From Mrakia gelida (lineage: Eukaryota; Basidiomycota; Tremellomycetes; Cystofilobasidiales; Mrakiaceae), in assembly GCA_024345305.1 (NCBI GenBank), contig BRON01000002.1, forward strand, positions 1,426,001 to 1,490,000: a DNA stretch of 64,000 bases, written 5' to 3'. Position numbers and translations under genes: made by a program. The stretch's first letter is position 1; every line of letters starts with the position of its first letter. Shown here piece by piece: positions 35,369 through 45,219 of the stretch. The notes beneath the pieces are model-generated. The model was not told the origin of the DNA. It did no database searches and worked only from the letters and a program-made list of their open reading frames with translations.

Positions 35369-37971
35369 ATGGCAGACTGGATATCAGACTCAAACGAGGC
35401 TTTCACCCTCACACTCAGTCAGTAAACCTTCATCCCTTCTTGCACCTCGTCCAGTAGAGCTCAAACTGACCTCTCCTTCTCCTTCCCTTCCAGAACGCGA
35501 CGATGCCTCTTCTTCAGCTCTCACCAGCGATCCCGAGCTCAAAACCATCCAGGCTTTCCACCCTACCTTCACCTACACCATCTTCGGGGAGGAGCAGAAG
35601 ATCTTCGGATACAGAGCGCTCGATATTCAGGTAAGCAAGCTCAAGGAAGGAGCTCGCCGAAAGAAGGAAGGAGACGCGACGAAAGACAGAGAGAGCTTAC
35701 CTTTCCCTCTCGTTTCGTTCTATACTCGCAGCTCCTGATGACCTCTGGAAGCCTGTTCCAATGCCTTCAAGTCGACCAGGAAGCCAAGATCGAGTCGGAT
35801 GCTACCCCAGCGGATGACATCGAAGGAGCTCTGAAACCTCACCTCGCTCCTGGTGAGCTCGACTCTCCTTCCTTCCTTCTTTCCCTTCCCTCTTCCCATC
35901 CATCTGAACCCGTCCCCATCTTCGGTTCTCCTTCGCCACTGACTCTTCTTCCGCCCCCTCGTTCTTCGCTATGCCTCCTCCAGACTACACCACCTCCCTC
36001 TCGACCTTCCAAACTCGCCTCACCCAAGACGCTACCTCGTTCCGACCGTTCGGACGCAAGATCGGGTCTTACACCCGTCCCTCGGGAGCGAAGGAGGCTG
36101 CTTCGAAGGGGAAGGGGAAAGGGAAAGGGAAGGCTTCGGAGTCGAAGAAGAGGGCGTTGGAGGGAGAGGAGGAAGATGATGAGGGAGATGTCGTGTTCGA
36201 GATGTGGAAGGTGAGTTGGTCGACGAACGAGGTCGGTTCGGAAGTGCGTCGACCGGTAGCTGACGAGAGTCCTTTTTGGATGGTTAACAGACAAGCTGGA
36301 AGGACGAAGGGTTCTTGGACTACCACAGGAGGATGCAGCTCTTCATTGTGCTTTACATCGAGGGAGGGACGTTTTTGGCGGTTCGTCTCAATCTTGCTCT
36401 TCGCGTCTAGAGCCTTCTTCGCTGCTTCGAGGGCTGACTCGACTTGGTTCTCTGCTTGATCCTGTTCGCTTCGCAGGAAGATGAAGATTGCTGGGAGTTT
36501 GTGATCCTGTACGTCTCGCTCGCGCTTCTTTTTCCTCTACTTCCTTGTCGCCTCCCTCTCTTGCCAATTTTCGCTTCGACCGACCTCATTGACTGACTTC
36601 AACCTCACCTCTTCCTTCCCTCTCTCGTCCACAGCTACGAGAAACGACTTCTCCCCTCCTCCTCATCCAACAAGCGACAAGCGGCCTCCTCTCCCTCCTC
36701 CTCGACGCCCTCTTCCGCTACCGAGCCAGCACCTCCAGCTGAGAAGGAGTACTCGTACCATTTCGTCGGATACACCACTCTGTATCCCTTCTACAACTTC
36801 CCGGACAAGGTCAGGACGAGACTGAGGTGAGTACCTGTTGCGGGCTGAAAGCGAGTGATGTTCGACGCGTCTTGACGAACGAAGAACTGACTTCGTCTCC
36901 TTTTCGCTTTTCGAATCGTTCAGTCAATTCGTGATTCTTCCGCCGTATCAAGACCAGTTCGTCTCTTCTTCCATCGAGCCTCGCTCGTCGTTCAAGGTCT
37001 GGAGATCGCGTCGAAACTAACCCTCCCTCCGGTTCGCTCCTCTCCTTCTCTCTCTCGCAGAGGTCACGGATGTACGTTCCCCACCTCTTCATACTATCCT
37101 CCTTCGATTTCTAGTTCTGACTCAAATCCTCTCCCCTCTCTTCCTTCGATCTCCCAGCCGCCCTCTACTCAACAGTCTACTCGACCCTCATTCTCCCCAA
37201 CCCCTCTATCGTCGAACTCACCGTCGAGGACCCTTCGGAAGCCTTCGAGGATCTCCGAGACGTCTGCGATCTTCGAACCATCCATCGCCAGATCGTTCTC
37301 GCCTCCACTGCCAAAGGGAACGGGAACGCGTCGACGGAGGGAGAGGGATGGAAGAACGCGTTGGAGGGAGACGCGGTGCTGAAGGGTGGGAAGGGCTGGG
37401 TCGTAGCGGAGCTGAGAGCTTGGGGAGAGAAGAGGAGAAGGGAGGGGAAGTTTGCTGGGGTGAGTCGGTCGAGCGATTGTTCGTGCAGAGGAGACGGGTG
37501 TTTGAGACGCGAGCTGACTTTCGTTTCGTGTTCGTTTTCGTTTCGGAACAGCGTCAATTCTCTCGACTACTCGAGATGCTCCTTCTTCAGTACCTCGACG
37601 AGAGCAACGCAGTCGCTGTGAAGGGATACCGGCTCTTCGTTCGTCCTTCGACATACCCTTCTCGACGCGCCTCGGTCCTTCTCGAGCCCAGCTGACGCAT
37701 CTCTTTCTTCTCTGCTTCCTTCTCTCTCAGGTCAAGGAACGTCTCTACCGCTTCAACTTCGTAAGTCCTTCACCTCTCTTCTAAGACTCCTACCACGAAA
37801 CGAGAACGAGGCCGCGACGGCTGACCCTCTTTGCTCTTCCTTCGTCCTCGTCTTTCGCAGGAGATCCTCTCGCAACTCAAACCGAAAGAGAGGAAGGAGA
37901 AGCTCGAGGAGACGTATGTTGCTGTGAAGGCGGACTACGAGAGGATTTTGGAGAGAGCTAGGTTGGAGTAG
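35369..37971 (+). CDS. HAT1: Histone acetyltransferase type B, catalytic subunit
   Basis: Hat1 acetylates new histone H4 at K5/K12 before chromatin assembly. The protein starts MADWISDSNEAFTLTLKRDD. It contains FHPTFTYTIFGEEQKIFGYR and GRKIGSYTRPSGA, followed by a Lys-rich insertion. The conserved core follows: SWKDEGFLDYHRRMQLFIVL, YHFVGYTTLYPFYNFPDKVR, SQFVILPPYQDQGHGSALYS and ELTVEDPSEAFEDLRDVCDL. It ends with KERLYRFNFEILSQLKPK. PPYQ-x-QGHGSALY is the acetyl-CoA binding loop, split over an 11-nt microexon. The ELTVEDPSEAF...LRD motif holds the catalytic-site residues of the family. About ten exons are used; TAG is at 37969-37971. A Gly/Lys stretch (GKGKGKGKASESKKR) may be a nuclear-targeting insert (inference). 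Confidence 0.95.
37061..37071 (+). other. 11-nt microexon carrying the HAT1 acetyl-CoA loop
   Basis: Acceptor ctctcgcag|AGGTCACGGAT|gtacgttcc. Upstream, exon PPYQDQ stops at gaccA|gttcg (36956), and the 104-nt intron has an actaac branch site. Downstream, the intron has ttctgactc and ends ctcccag. Joining gives CA-AGGTCACGGAT-CC, that is Q-G-H-G-S, exactly the conserved GHG of Hat1. Confidence 0.85.
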
Positions 37972-38324
37972 GTTTAGCGAGCGGGTGATGGGATGGTGGT
38001 GATTATGTCGTACGAAGGAGAGTGTCAAGAGCAAACGGAGGGAAGGGAAGACTCTAGAGAGACTCTAGAGAGACTCTGAGCACGATGATCAGAGCCTCCG
38101 ACGGCTTAGCTGGAGCCTTTTTTTTTTAACGGAACGAACGAGAGATGGGTGAGGGGAGGACACAAGAGTCGAGAGAAGCGACGTCGCTCTGCTCGTCTTG
38201 CTCGCTCGGATGTCCTTCGCTTCTAGACCCATTTTCCCATTCAAAGGAGAGGCAGGATGTACTTGTCGTGTAGCGGTCATAAAAATCATTACGTCATCCC
38301 TCCCCTCTCTATCAAATTCCTCCC
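37972..38324. other. Convergent intergenic region with short repeats
   Basis: Between the HAT1 stop and the stop of the next minus-strand gene. It contains three tandem copies of gagactctaga/gagagactct units (38050-38077) and a 9-T run near 38120, consistent with 3' end sequences. No gene is visible. Confidence 0.5.
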
Positions 38325-38876
38325 TCAGGCTTGTCGAGCTCGACCCTCCTCTCCTTCCTCCTTCCGTCCGAGCCCTCCTCCCTTCCCATCCACCGCGACC
38401 CTCTCCTCCACCGTTACCCTCATCTTCTCCTTCTCCATCACCCTTGCTTCCTCACCCTGCGCCAACCTCCTATCCCTTTCCCTCCTCTCCCTCCTCACCC
38501 TCCTCCACCTGTTCAACAACGCCCACCTCACCCTCATGTGCTTCCCAAACCACCACGTCCCCAATCCAGACAGTCCAGGGATCAACCACGCCTTCCACGG
38601 AAGTCCCATCGTCGCCTCCAAGGGCACGCAAGCCAGGACGGCGAAGAAGCTGAGGAAGACAAGGAAGGAAGCGACGAATCCGCCCGTGTGGTGGATGAGT
38701 TGAAGGATGAAAATCGCTCGCGATGGATCGGTCGTGCCACAGGCTGGGAAGGGGTTGGGCGCGTTGTTGGAGTGAAGAGGGAGAGGGTTGGGGGTGATGT
38801 AGAGGTCGGTCATGTCGAAGAGTGATAGGACTAAGGATGTGCAGTCGACGAGGGTGGAGTAGAGTATGGAGAGCAT
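38325..38876 (-). CDS. Predicted small membrane protein, unrecognised
   Basis: An uninterrupted reading frame of 183 residues from MLSILYSTLVDCTSLVLSLF (38876). Hydrophobic segments include the N-terminus, FILQLIHHTGGFVASFLVFLSFFAVLACV (positions about 60-90) and a short WLIPGLSGLGTWWFG. A strongly basic, Arg-rich, helical C-terminus (NRWRRVRRERRERDRRL) follows. The pattern suggests a two- or three-pass membrane protein with a cytosolic or matrix basic tail. I do not recognise a family. Lack of introns is unusual for this region. It could be a lineage-specific gene; the long clean frame and sensible hydrophobic layout support coding. Confidence 0.55.
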   Translation of the reverse strand: MLSILYSTLVDCTSLVLSLFDMTDLYITPNPLPLHSNNAPNPFPACGTTDPSRAIFILQLIHHTGGFVASFLVFLSFFAVLACVPLEATMGLPWKAWLIPGLSGLGTWWFGKHMRVRWALLNRWRRVRRERRERDRRLAQGEEARVMEKEKMRVTVEERVAVDGKGGGLGRKEEGEEGRARQA

Positions 38877-39368
38877 GGTGGTTTGGGAGGGAGGAGGAGG
38901 CGAGAGGACAGGTCGTTGGGTTGTCACTTTCGGAGGCTAAAAATAATGGGTTTTGAGGTCTTGGCGAGAAATATTTTCCGCCCGAACATGTCGAGAGGTC
39001 GTCTATCTACTCTAGACGGGAAGCTTCCGGTCTCGAAGTAATCTCAAGCCACCGCGAAGAGCGTGAGCGACGATGAAGACGTCGAGCGCCATTCGCGTTT
39101 GTCGATCTGCTCTCAAGTTCGCAGATCAGGTTTTCGAATCTTGGGAGCGGAGGAAGAAGATCTCAATGATCGTGAGATCAGTTCCTCCAGCTTGTTCTAG
39201 CAGCAGAGGTGCGATCCTGGTCGAGGGAGATCCGGACAGTCGAGCTCGGACGCGTCGAACCTCACTTCTTTCCATCTCGGATCCTGTTCTCTTCGTATTT
39301 CATGTACATGAGCGTCGCCGATCGATCAGTTCAGTTTCAGAGACAGACGTAGGAGGCTGTAGGAGGGT

Positions 39369-39841
39369 CTAGGCGGAAGGAGTCGAGCCGATCTTGTCGA
39401 ACGAGCGAAATAAAGAGGGCAAGAGCGAGGGCGAGTTGGCGAGCGAGCGAGAGGGAGCCGAGAGGACAAGACCGAAGAGCAGAGCGCTGTTCTCGAGGGT
39501 TCGAGAGGTCAAGTCTGGGGCTGTCTCCCAAGTCAGCTTCGTCGACTCTTGTCGAGGAAGAGCCTGCGAGGCTGAGATCGACGGGCAGTTAGACGCCTCG
39601 AAGCTCGACGCGTCTCGATTCAGATCCTGCCAGCTCGTCAAATCAGGTCCAACGGGCGAGCGAAGACCTGGGGTGAGTCAGAAGTATCCCAAGGTGGATA
39701 CGGACGAGGACGAGACGCTCTTGAGAGGGGAAGGAGGGGTCGAGCTCACCCGAATGGGGATCGAGAGCCCAAGTGCGGAGGGCGAAGGGGAAGGTTCGTC
39801 GGCTACGATCCTCGATTACGGGTTCCCTACTTGAAAATTTG
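39369..39841 (-). CDS. Possible spliced reading frame, unrecognised
   Basis: On the minus strand a GTGAGC donor near 39752 and an acceptor after gactcaccccag (about 39668), with a ctgac branch site, join two frames in phase. The result is REPVIEDRSRRTFPFALRTW followed by LRSPVGPDLTSWQDLN and an open frame to TAG at 39369. No start codon or family can be given. The intron-like element is the only real support; it may be a gene remnant. Confidence 0.22.
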
Positions 39842-39872
39842 ATCCAAATTCTGCAGCGGCCTCTTCCTCAGA

Positions 39873-39912
39873 GTCTTGCGAGTTGGCCCAAGGTCTTGCG
39901 AGTTGGCCCAAG
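39873..39912. repeat. Perfect 2 x 20-bp tandem duplication
   Basis: The unit gtcttgcgagttggcccaag occurs at 39873-39892 and again directly at 39893-39912 without mismatch. Confidence 0.95.
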
Positions 39913-40183
39913 AGCGCGAAGGGCGGGCTGATGCCTGGGTGGGATGGTGGCGGAGAGACAAAAGGTGAGCTGATCGCGACCTCCCTCCCCGCGTTTCCTC
40001 GACCTCTCTCCCGTTCCATTCCTCCGATTGACCTAATTCCTTCGCGAGCCTCTCTCGGAATGTCTGTGGGATGGGACTGACCAGGTGAGAGGTGGATAGT
40101 GTATGTCGGCGGCGAAAAAACAGGCTGGCGACGCGTTTCCTTCTCGCGTCCAAAACTTTGAGCTCCGGAGAGCGCAGCTACCT

Positions 40184-40254
40184 GGAGGCATTGGGGTTTG
40201 AACCCAAGACCGCTTCCATGCAAAGGAAGAGTGATACCACTACACCATACCCCC
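40184..40254 (-). tRNA. tRNA-Ala (anticodon UGC)
   Basis: Read on the minus strand, a full cloverleaf fits in 71 nt without an intron. The acceptor stem GGGGGTA pairs with TGCCTCC (one G-T pair each way). The D arm is GTGTAGTGGTATCAC. The anticodon stem CTTCC/GGAAG encloses the loop TTTGCAT, giving anticodon TGC. The T arm is TTGGG-TTCAAAC-CCCAA. The A and B boxes are intact. A short TTTT tract about 30 nt downstream could end Pol III transcription. CCA is not encoded beyond the discriminator A. Confidence 0.95.
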
Positions 40255-40519
40255 GGGAAGTAGCTTAGTACGCCTTTGAAGATGCGTCGCGGTCGGACGC
40301 GTCGCCTGGCGAAGAAAGCTGCCAGAGGGGTCCAGAGGGTTCGCGAGTGGGAGGATAGTGACCCAGAGAGGTCTTCCAGAGATGGGCTGAAAAGATTTGC
40401 ACTGGGTGGACGAGGAGAGCCAGAATCGACGAGTAACGCTGAGGCGACCGACGACGGGACCTTCGCTCGCGACGAGGCAAACCTGCGAGAGAAAGGGTTT
40501 GGAGTACTCAACGATGCTT

Positions 40520-40535
40520 GGGGGGGGGGGGGGGG
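40520..40535. repeat. 16-G homopolymer
   Basis: A run of 16 G between acgatgctt and tgcagaag. Its length may be an assembly estimate. Confidence 0.9.
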
Positions 40536-40724
40536 TGCAGAAGAGTATGTAGTCAGCCTTGGGCGAAGAGATTTGGGTTGGAAGAGGTCGATCCCCGCAG
40601 TATTTTGAACTCACAAAGTATGGCTTTTCTCGAGTACTCGACGCGTCTCTACTCCCTCTCATCGAGCGGCCTCGGAACCGCATGGCTCGACAGAGAGCAG
40701 CGAAGGGGGTTCAGAACCGGAGTA

Positions 40725-41284
40725 TCAATTCCTAGATTCGTCGACGACGACGCGGTTTGACTCCAGGTCGAATCTCCTCCGGTTGTTGCTCGAGTCGGAG
40801 GGAGGGCGGGAGCAACCCAGGGGCAGGCTGAGCGTGCAGACTCGGAGGTGAGCTCGCTCGTCCGACTCGCTGGGCTTCTTCCTACGTTTGCTAGCGAGAC
40901 GAGACTCACCCAGGGAGATCAGAGACATAACAGAACTTGAGATCCAGCGAGCTTCTTTGAGCTCTGGACGCAGAACGAACAGGTGGAAGGAGAAAGTGAG
41001 CTCAGACGCCGAGGGAAGAAAGGAAGGTCTGAAAAGAAGGACGTTTCCTCGACTCACGACTCAGAACCAGCCGAGACAAGGCGCTCCTCGAGAGCATGGA
41101 TGGTCTGATCGAATCGACGTCTGAAGAGGGATGGAGGAAAGGGAGATGATGGTCGTTGAAGGAAGGAAGGGGCGGGGGGGTCTCGAGCTCGCAAGTCAGT
41201 TTGACCCGCCCGTCCCCAACGAAAAAAGTATTTTCTCGCCCGATTTTCGGACGTCTCTCGCTGGAAACAAAACATAGAAGGCAT
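40725..41284 (-). CDS. Tentative small spliced gene, unrecognised
   Basis: Four short exons can be joined in phase. They are MPSMFCFQRET (41284 down), RRFDQTIHALEERLVSAGSE (acceptor ccctcttcag), SAQRSSLDLKFCYVSDLPG and LPLGCSRPPSDSSNNRRRFD to TGA at 40727-40725. The introns carry GTGAGT donors and ctgac or tctgag branch-like sites. The second exon looks like an amphipathic helix. The product would be about 83 residues with no family I recognise. An alternative last exon in another frame (CPWVAPALPP..., ending at 40649) is also open. Treat the boundaries as provisional. Confidence 0.35.
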
Positions 41285-41362
41285 CAAGATGGGTGTAGAC
41301 ACTTTCTACATCCCCGACCGAACCAAGCAACCCAAGAAAATCTAACGTCGTCGCGCTCCCGC

Positions 41363-44300
41363 TCACGCGTCCATCGACTCATCCTCGTCCTCCTCCATGT
41401 CGACGATCGATCCAGCCTTGGGGGCAACGAAGGGTTCGCTCCATTTGGGGTAGGTTCGCTTGTACCTGGAGTGAGTAACGAGACGAGAGAGAGAAAGGAG
41501 AGGTCAGTTCGCGCGAACGAAAGGGGGCAGAGGATCGAAGGGACCGCGAACAGGACGAACAGAGACATGCAGACGGTATCCCTGAGAGCGAAAAGCAAAC
41601 ACCGAGACCGAGAGAGTCAGCTCCAAGGTCGAGGGATGGAGGGACGAAACGAGAGCACTCACATCTGGTTGATAACGTTGTCGAAGTGAGCCTTGAAGTA
41701 ACCGTGCGTTCCGAGCGACTCTGCGATGTGACCTGTTCGACCGTACTTGGTGTGCATCTGGACGGGAGAGAAGTAGAGGACGTCCTCTGATAGCGAGGGA
41801 GGAAGATCAAACAATCGAAGAACGAGCAGGGAAGGGTCAGTCTCGCGTTCGGTCGACGAGTCGCGACGAGAGGGAAGAGGAAAGGGAGCGAAACGGACCT
41901 GGGTTGAAGAACATGAATCGGATGGTAGCGGTCTTCTTGTGGACCTTGAAAGGGTGTCCGGTGAGGATGATTCGCTTGGCGATGATCCTCTTGGTATCGG
42001 CGTTGAGGAAGCTTCCCTGAGCGACGAGGATGGGAGCTGGAAGAGAACGCGAAAGAACAAGAGTCGAGCGTCAGTACTCGACGCGTCTCCTCTCAAGGAT
42101 TCCAAAGGAGCAGTAGTCAAGTTGATGAACTCACCTTGGGGATCCGAGGTCTCCTTGAGAAGCAAACAAGGCTGGTTTCCGAAGACGATGGGTCCGTAAA
42201 TGGTCGCGACGGTCGCGGTTCCAGCTCGCAAGAACCTCTCGGACTTGTGAACGTTGTTGGCTCCCTTTCCTCCTCCTCGGACGTGCTGAGAGTAGATGGG
42301 GTTGATTCGGTATCGGCGGGGTCCGACACAGAGGATGAGAGCGTCCTGAAAGAGCGAAGGCGAGGAATGAAACCGCGGGGTTAGTATTTGTACGCGACAA
42401 AGAGGGTAGAAGGGAGCAAGAGCAAGGGAAGAAACGAACCTTGGACTTGACGGGCTCCTCGTACTCGGTGTTCCTCTGAACGACGAAATGAAGCACAGAC
42501 TGCTTGTGCTCGTGCTCGAAGAGTCCGAACATGAAGAAAGGCAAGGACGCGTCCTGCGACTCGTAGACCTCCTTGGGGACGTTCTTGATGTGAACCTCGA
42601 CTCGAGTTCCGACCTGAAAAGAAGCAAGCAAATCGAAAGGGTCAACTCGAGGCTTCGCGACGACGAAGCTCTTCGCACCAAATAACAAAGAAAAGGTCGA
42701 CGAGACTCACTTCGACTCCGACCTCCTTTCCTTCCCTCAGCACTCGCCTCCCAGTCTTGTCGTAATCCTCGAACCCGAAGATCTTGGCGTAGTCGACGGG
42801 AAGGTTCTCATAAGGATCCCAAGGCGACGTCCTGAAGCTCTTGAGTCCACGGTATCGAGCAAATCGAGTCGAGGCGGGGATGTGTTTGGGAGTGTCGACC
42901 TCGTCGGGGAAGGCGAGATCGGTTCGATCGAGGTTTTGACGGGACAGACGGTAGTTCTCGAGCCTAAAAGATACAAGGAGGGAAGAAAGTAAGAACGAGG
43001 GGGGAAGAGGAGTCAGAACGACGGGAAGAGGGGCGACGCGTCGAGGTCGATGAACCGAGCGAATGAAAGAAGAGACGGAAAACTCACTGCTCCTCCTCCT
43101 CTTCGTTATCCAGATCCTCGAACCTCTCACTCTCACCCAACCGACTCTCCAACTCAATCTCCTCCTCCTCTTCCTCCTCTCCCTCGTCCTTTCCGTCCAA
43201 CCCCTCAAGTCCCTCCGGTCCATCCCTCGCCTCCAAACCACCATCAACCGACATCCCATCCTCGCTCTCGTCGTCATCGTCTCCCTCGGCCTTCTCCTCC
43301 TCGTCGTCGACGATCCAAGCAGCCTGGTAGGAACTCGTTCCCTTGGGCACGGTCTTCTTCTTCGAGAGGGAAGACGTGCTCGCGGGAGGACCCATCGATC
43401 CAGAAGCGGCGGGAGCGGAAGCCATCTCCTCCTCGGTAGGCCAGGTCTGCTCGTTCTCCATGTAGTCGGGATCGTTCAGGGAGATGAGGGAGTCGGAAGT
43501 GGTGGGGTTTCGAGCGGAAAGGACGGTGGGAGTGGAGGTGGTTCCGGACATGGAGGTCGAAGCGGCGGTTCGGTGGGAGGCAGCGGTGGCGAGAGGGGAG
43601 GAGATGATCTGGAGATGAGGTGAGGAGAGGAAAAGATGACGGAGATGAGGTCAGCGCGACGAGAAGGAGGAAGAGAAGAGCTTGACGCGTCGAGCAAAGA
43701 GATAAACGAACCTTCTCGACCTGGAAATCTCCAAAGTTCTGCAGGTGCACCAGCCTATCGGCACTCAGCCTTCCTCCTCGAACGAACCCTTGAACAACCA
43801 ACGTTCCCTTTCCCTCCTCAGCCTCCTTGTCCTCGATCCATCCGAGAGGTCCCTCGTTGACAACCCACGCTCGACCCGCTCGCCACGAAACGTCCTTGGG
43901 AGTTCCCTCGCAGAGATGACGAAGAGCGACGGACGCGTCGGCGGCGATGGAAGTGTTGAAGACCTTCTCCTGCGAGGGAAAGAAGTATCGGATGAAGGAG
44001 AGGAGGGACTTGAGGGTTGCTGAAGGTGGAGGAATGGGAGGGGAGGTTGGGTTGGGAGACTGTAGCGAGGGAAAGCGGATGAAGCGTCAGTTTTCCGAGA
44101 GCAAAAAGAACGGAGAAACCGCAGAGAAAGGGACTCTCTGTCGCGATGGGCCAGAAGAGCTGAGCTCTGGAAGTGGAAGAGAGTTGAAAGACGAGAGAGC
44201 GAAACAAACCTGGACGATGGCGACGACTTCTCCGACTCCCTGCCCTTGAAGACACCTGAGAAGGGTATCTCCCCACTCGGAAACGTCGGTCTCGTCTGAG

Positions 44301-44900
44301 AGAAGGAAGACCACGTAGTCGGCCGCCTTGGTGCAGTCGAGGATGGTGTAGAGATCTCGAGCGGGAGGAATGAGGAACTGGAGCGAGGTTTTGAAACGCG
44401 AGGCGCTGAGGAGAATAAACGAGGAGCGAGCGAGGTTAATTTTGCTCACCCTAGACCCTTGAGAGCGATGCCTAGACCTCTATGTATAGCTGAGGACCCA
44501 GAGAAAGACAGATTAAGACTCACTTGACGTTCACGACACCCTTTCCCTCGACCTCGATCCCTTCAGCCTCCTCCCCCAGAACTCCAGCGAGCTCCTTGAC
44601 ACACCTCCTAGCGTCGGTTCCGTCTCCGAGCTCGATCACACATACGATCCTGGGTACACCTCCTCGACCTTGGAAGAGACGAGCCTCCTGGACGATAGCG
44701 GCTCTCTTCTGCTGCTGAAGCTGCTTGGTGGTGTTCCTCCTCGCGAGCTTGGTCTGAGCGGAGGAGAGGTGAGAAGTCGACGAGTCCTTTCCTGGGAGAC
44801 GACCTTTGGCTTTCTGCTTGAGAGATCCTTTGGAAGCGTGGCCCGACTTGAAGGCCTTGTTGGCAGTCTTCGTAGTAGCTCGGTGAGAGTGCGAAGACAT
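41363..44900 (-). CDS. TSR1: Ribosome maturation factor Tsr1
   Basis: Tsr1 is a GTPase-like (but GTPase-inactive) factor bound to late pre-40S particles, blocking premature subunit joining. The start [20 protein letters not shown] (44900) with [14 protein letters not shown] is the typical Tsr1 N-terminus. It is followed by [20 protein letters not shown], acidic stretches ([20 protein letters not shown]) and the conserved C-terminal half: [73 protein letters not shown] and [16 protein letters not shown]. It ends with [40 protein letters not shown] and [20 protein letters not shown] 24-nt exon (41557-41580, DTVCMSLF) links to [15 protein letters not shown] at 41365-41363. It is divergent from RRB1. 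Identification is firm. Confidence 0.97.
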
Positions 44901-45219
44901 TTTGGGAGGGAGGAGGGAGGGAGGGGAGGGGGAGGAGGAGCTCTTGAAGTTTGCAGGAGCCGGCTCTGGCGACCTTGTTCGACCGAGTTTCGAGGAGGGA
45001 AGTGGGAAGAGGGTTGAAAGAGAGTGTTTCCTTTGCTCCTTTAGTAAACGAGAGGGTGAGGGTTGGGAGGTCAGCGAGGGAGGAGGGAGGGAAGGAGACG
45101 TCGAAAGTTCTCTTTCGACGAGCTCGAGGCTCCGCCTTCCTCCTCCAAATTCGCATTCTAGCCTTCGACCTCGCACCCTCCAAACCACCAACCACCACCC
45201 CCACTCCCTTCTCACAGTC
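44901..45219. promoter_or_regulatory. Shared divergent promoter region, TSR1/RRB1
   Basis: 319 bp separate the two start codons of two ribosome-assembly genes. The plus strand is G/A-rich near TSR1 and C-rich (caaaccaccaaccacc) just before the RRB1 ATG. I did not find a clear RRPE or PAC element by eye. Confidence 0.6.

Larger units (their letters stand above)
38877..40183. other. Gene-poor region upstream of the tRNA
   Basis: About 1.3 kb with no conserved protein. It includes an AT-richer patch (38935-38980), three GACGCGTC palindromes nearby, a 20-bp tandem duplication (39873-39912) and a possible spliced minus-strand reading frame (39369-39841), listed separately. An ORF of about 99 residues at 39073 (+) starts at an ATG but shows no family features, so I do not call it. 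Confidence 0.5.

Noticed and set aside
43063..43623. 186-residue plus-strand frame over TSR1
   Set aside because: Leu/Ser-rich complement of the acidic TSR1 segment, which has the conserved reading.
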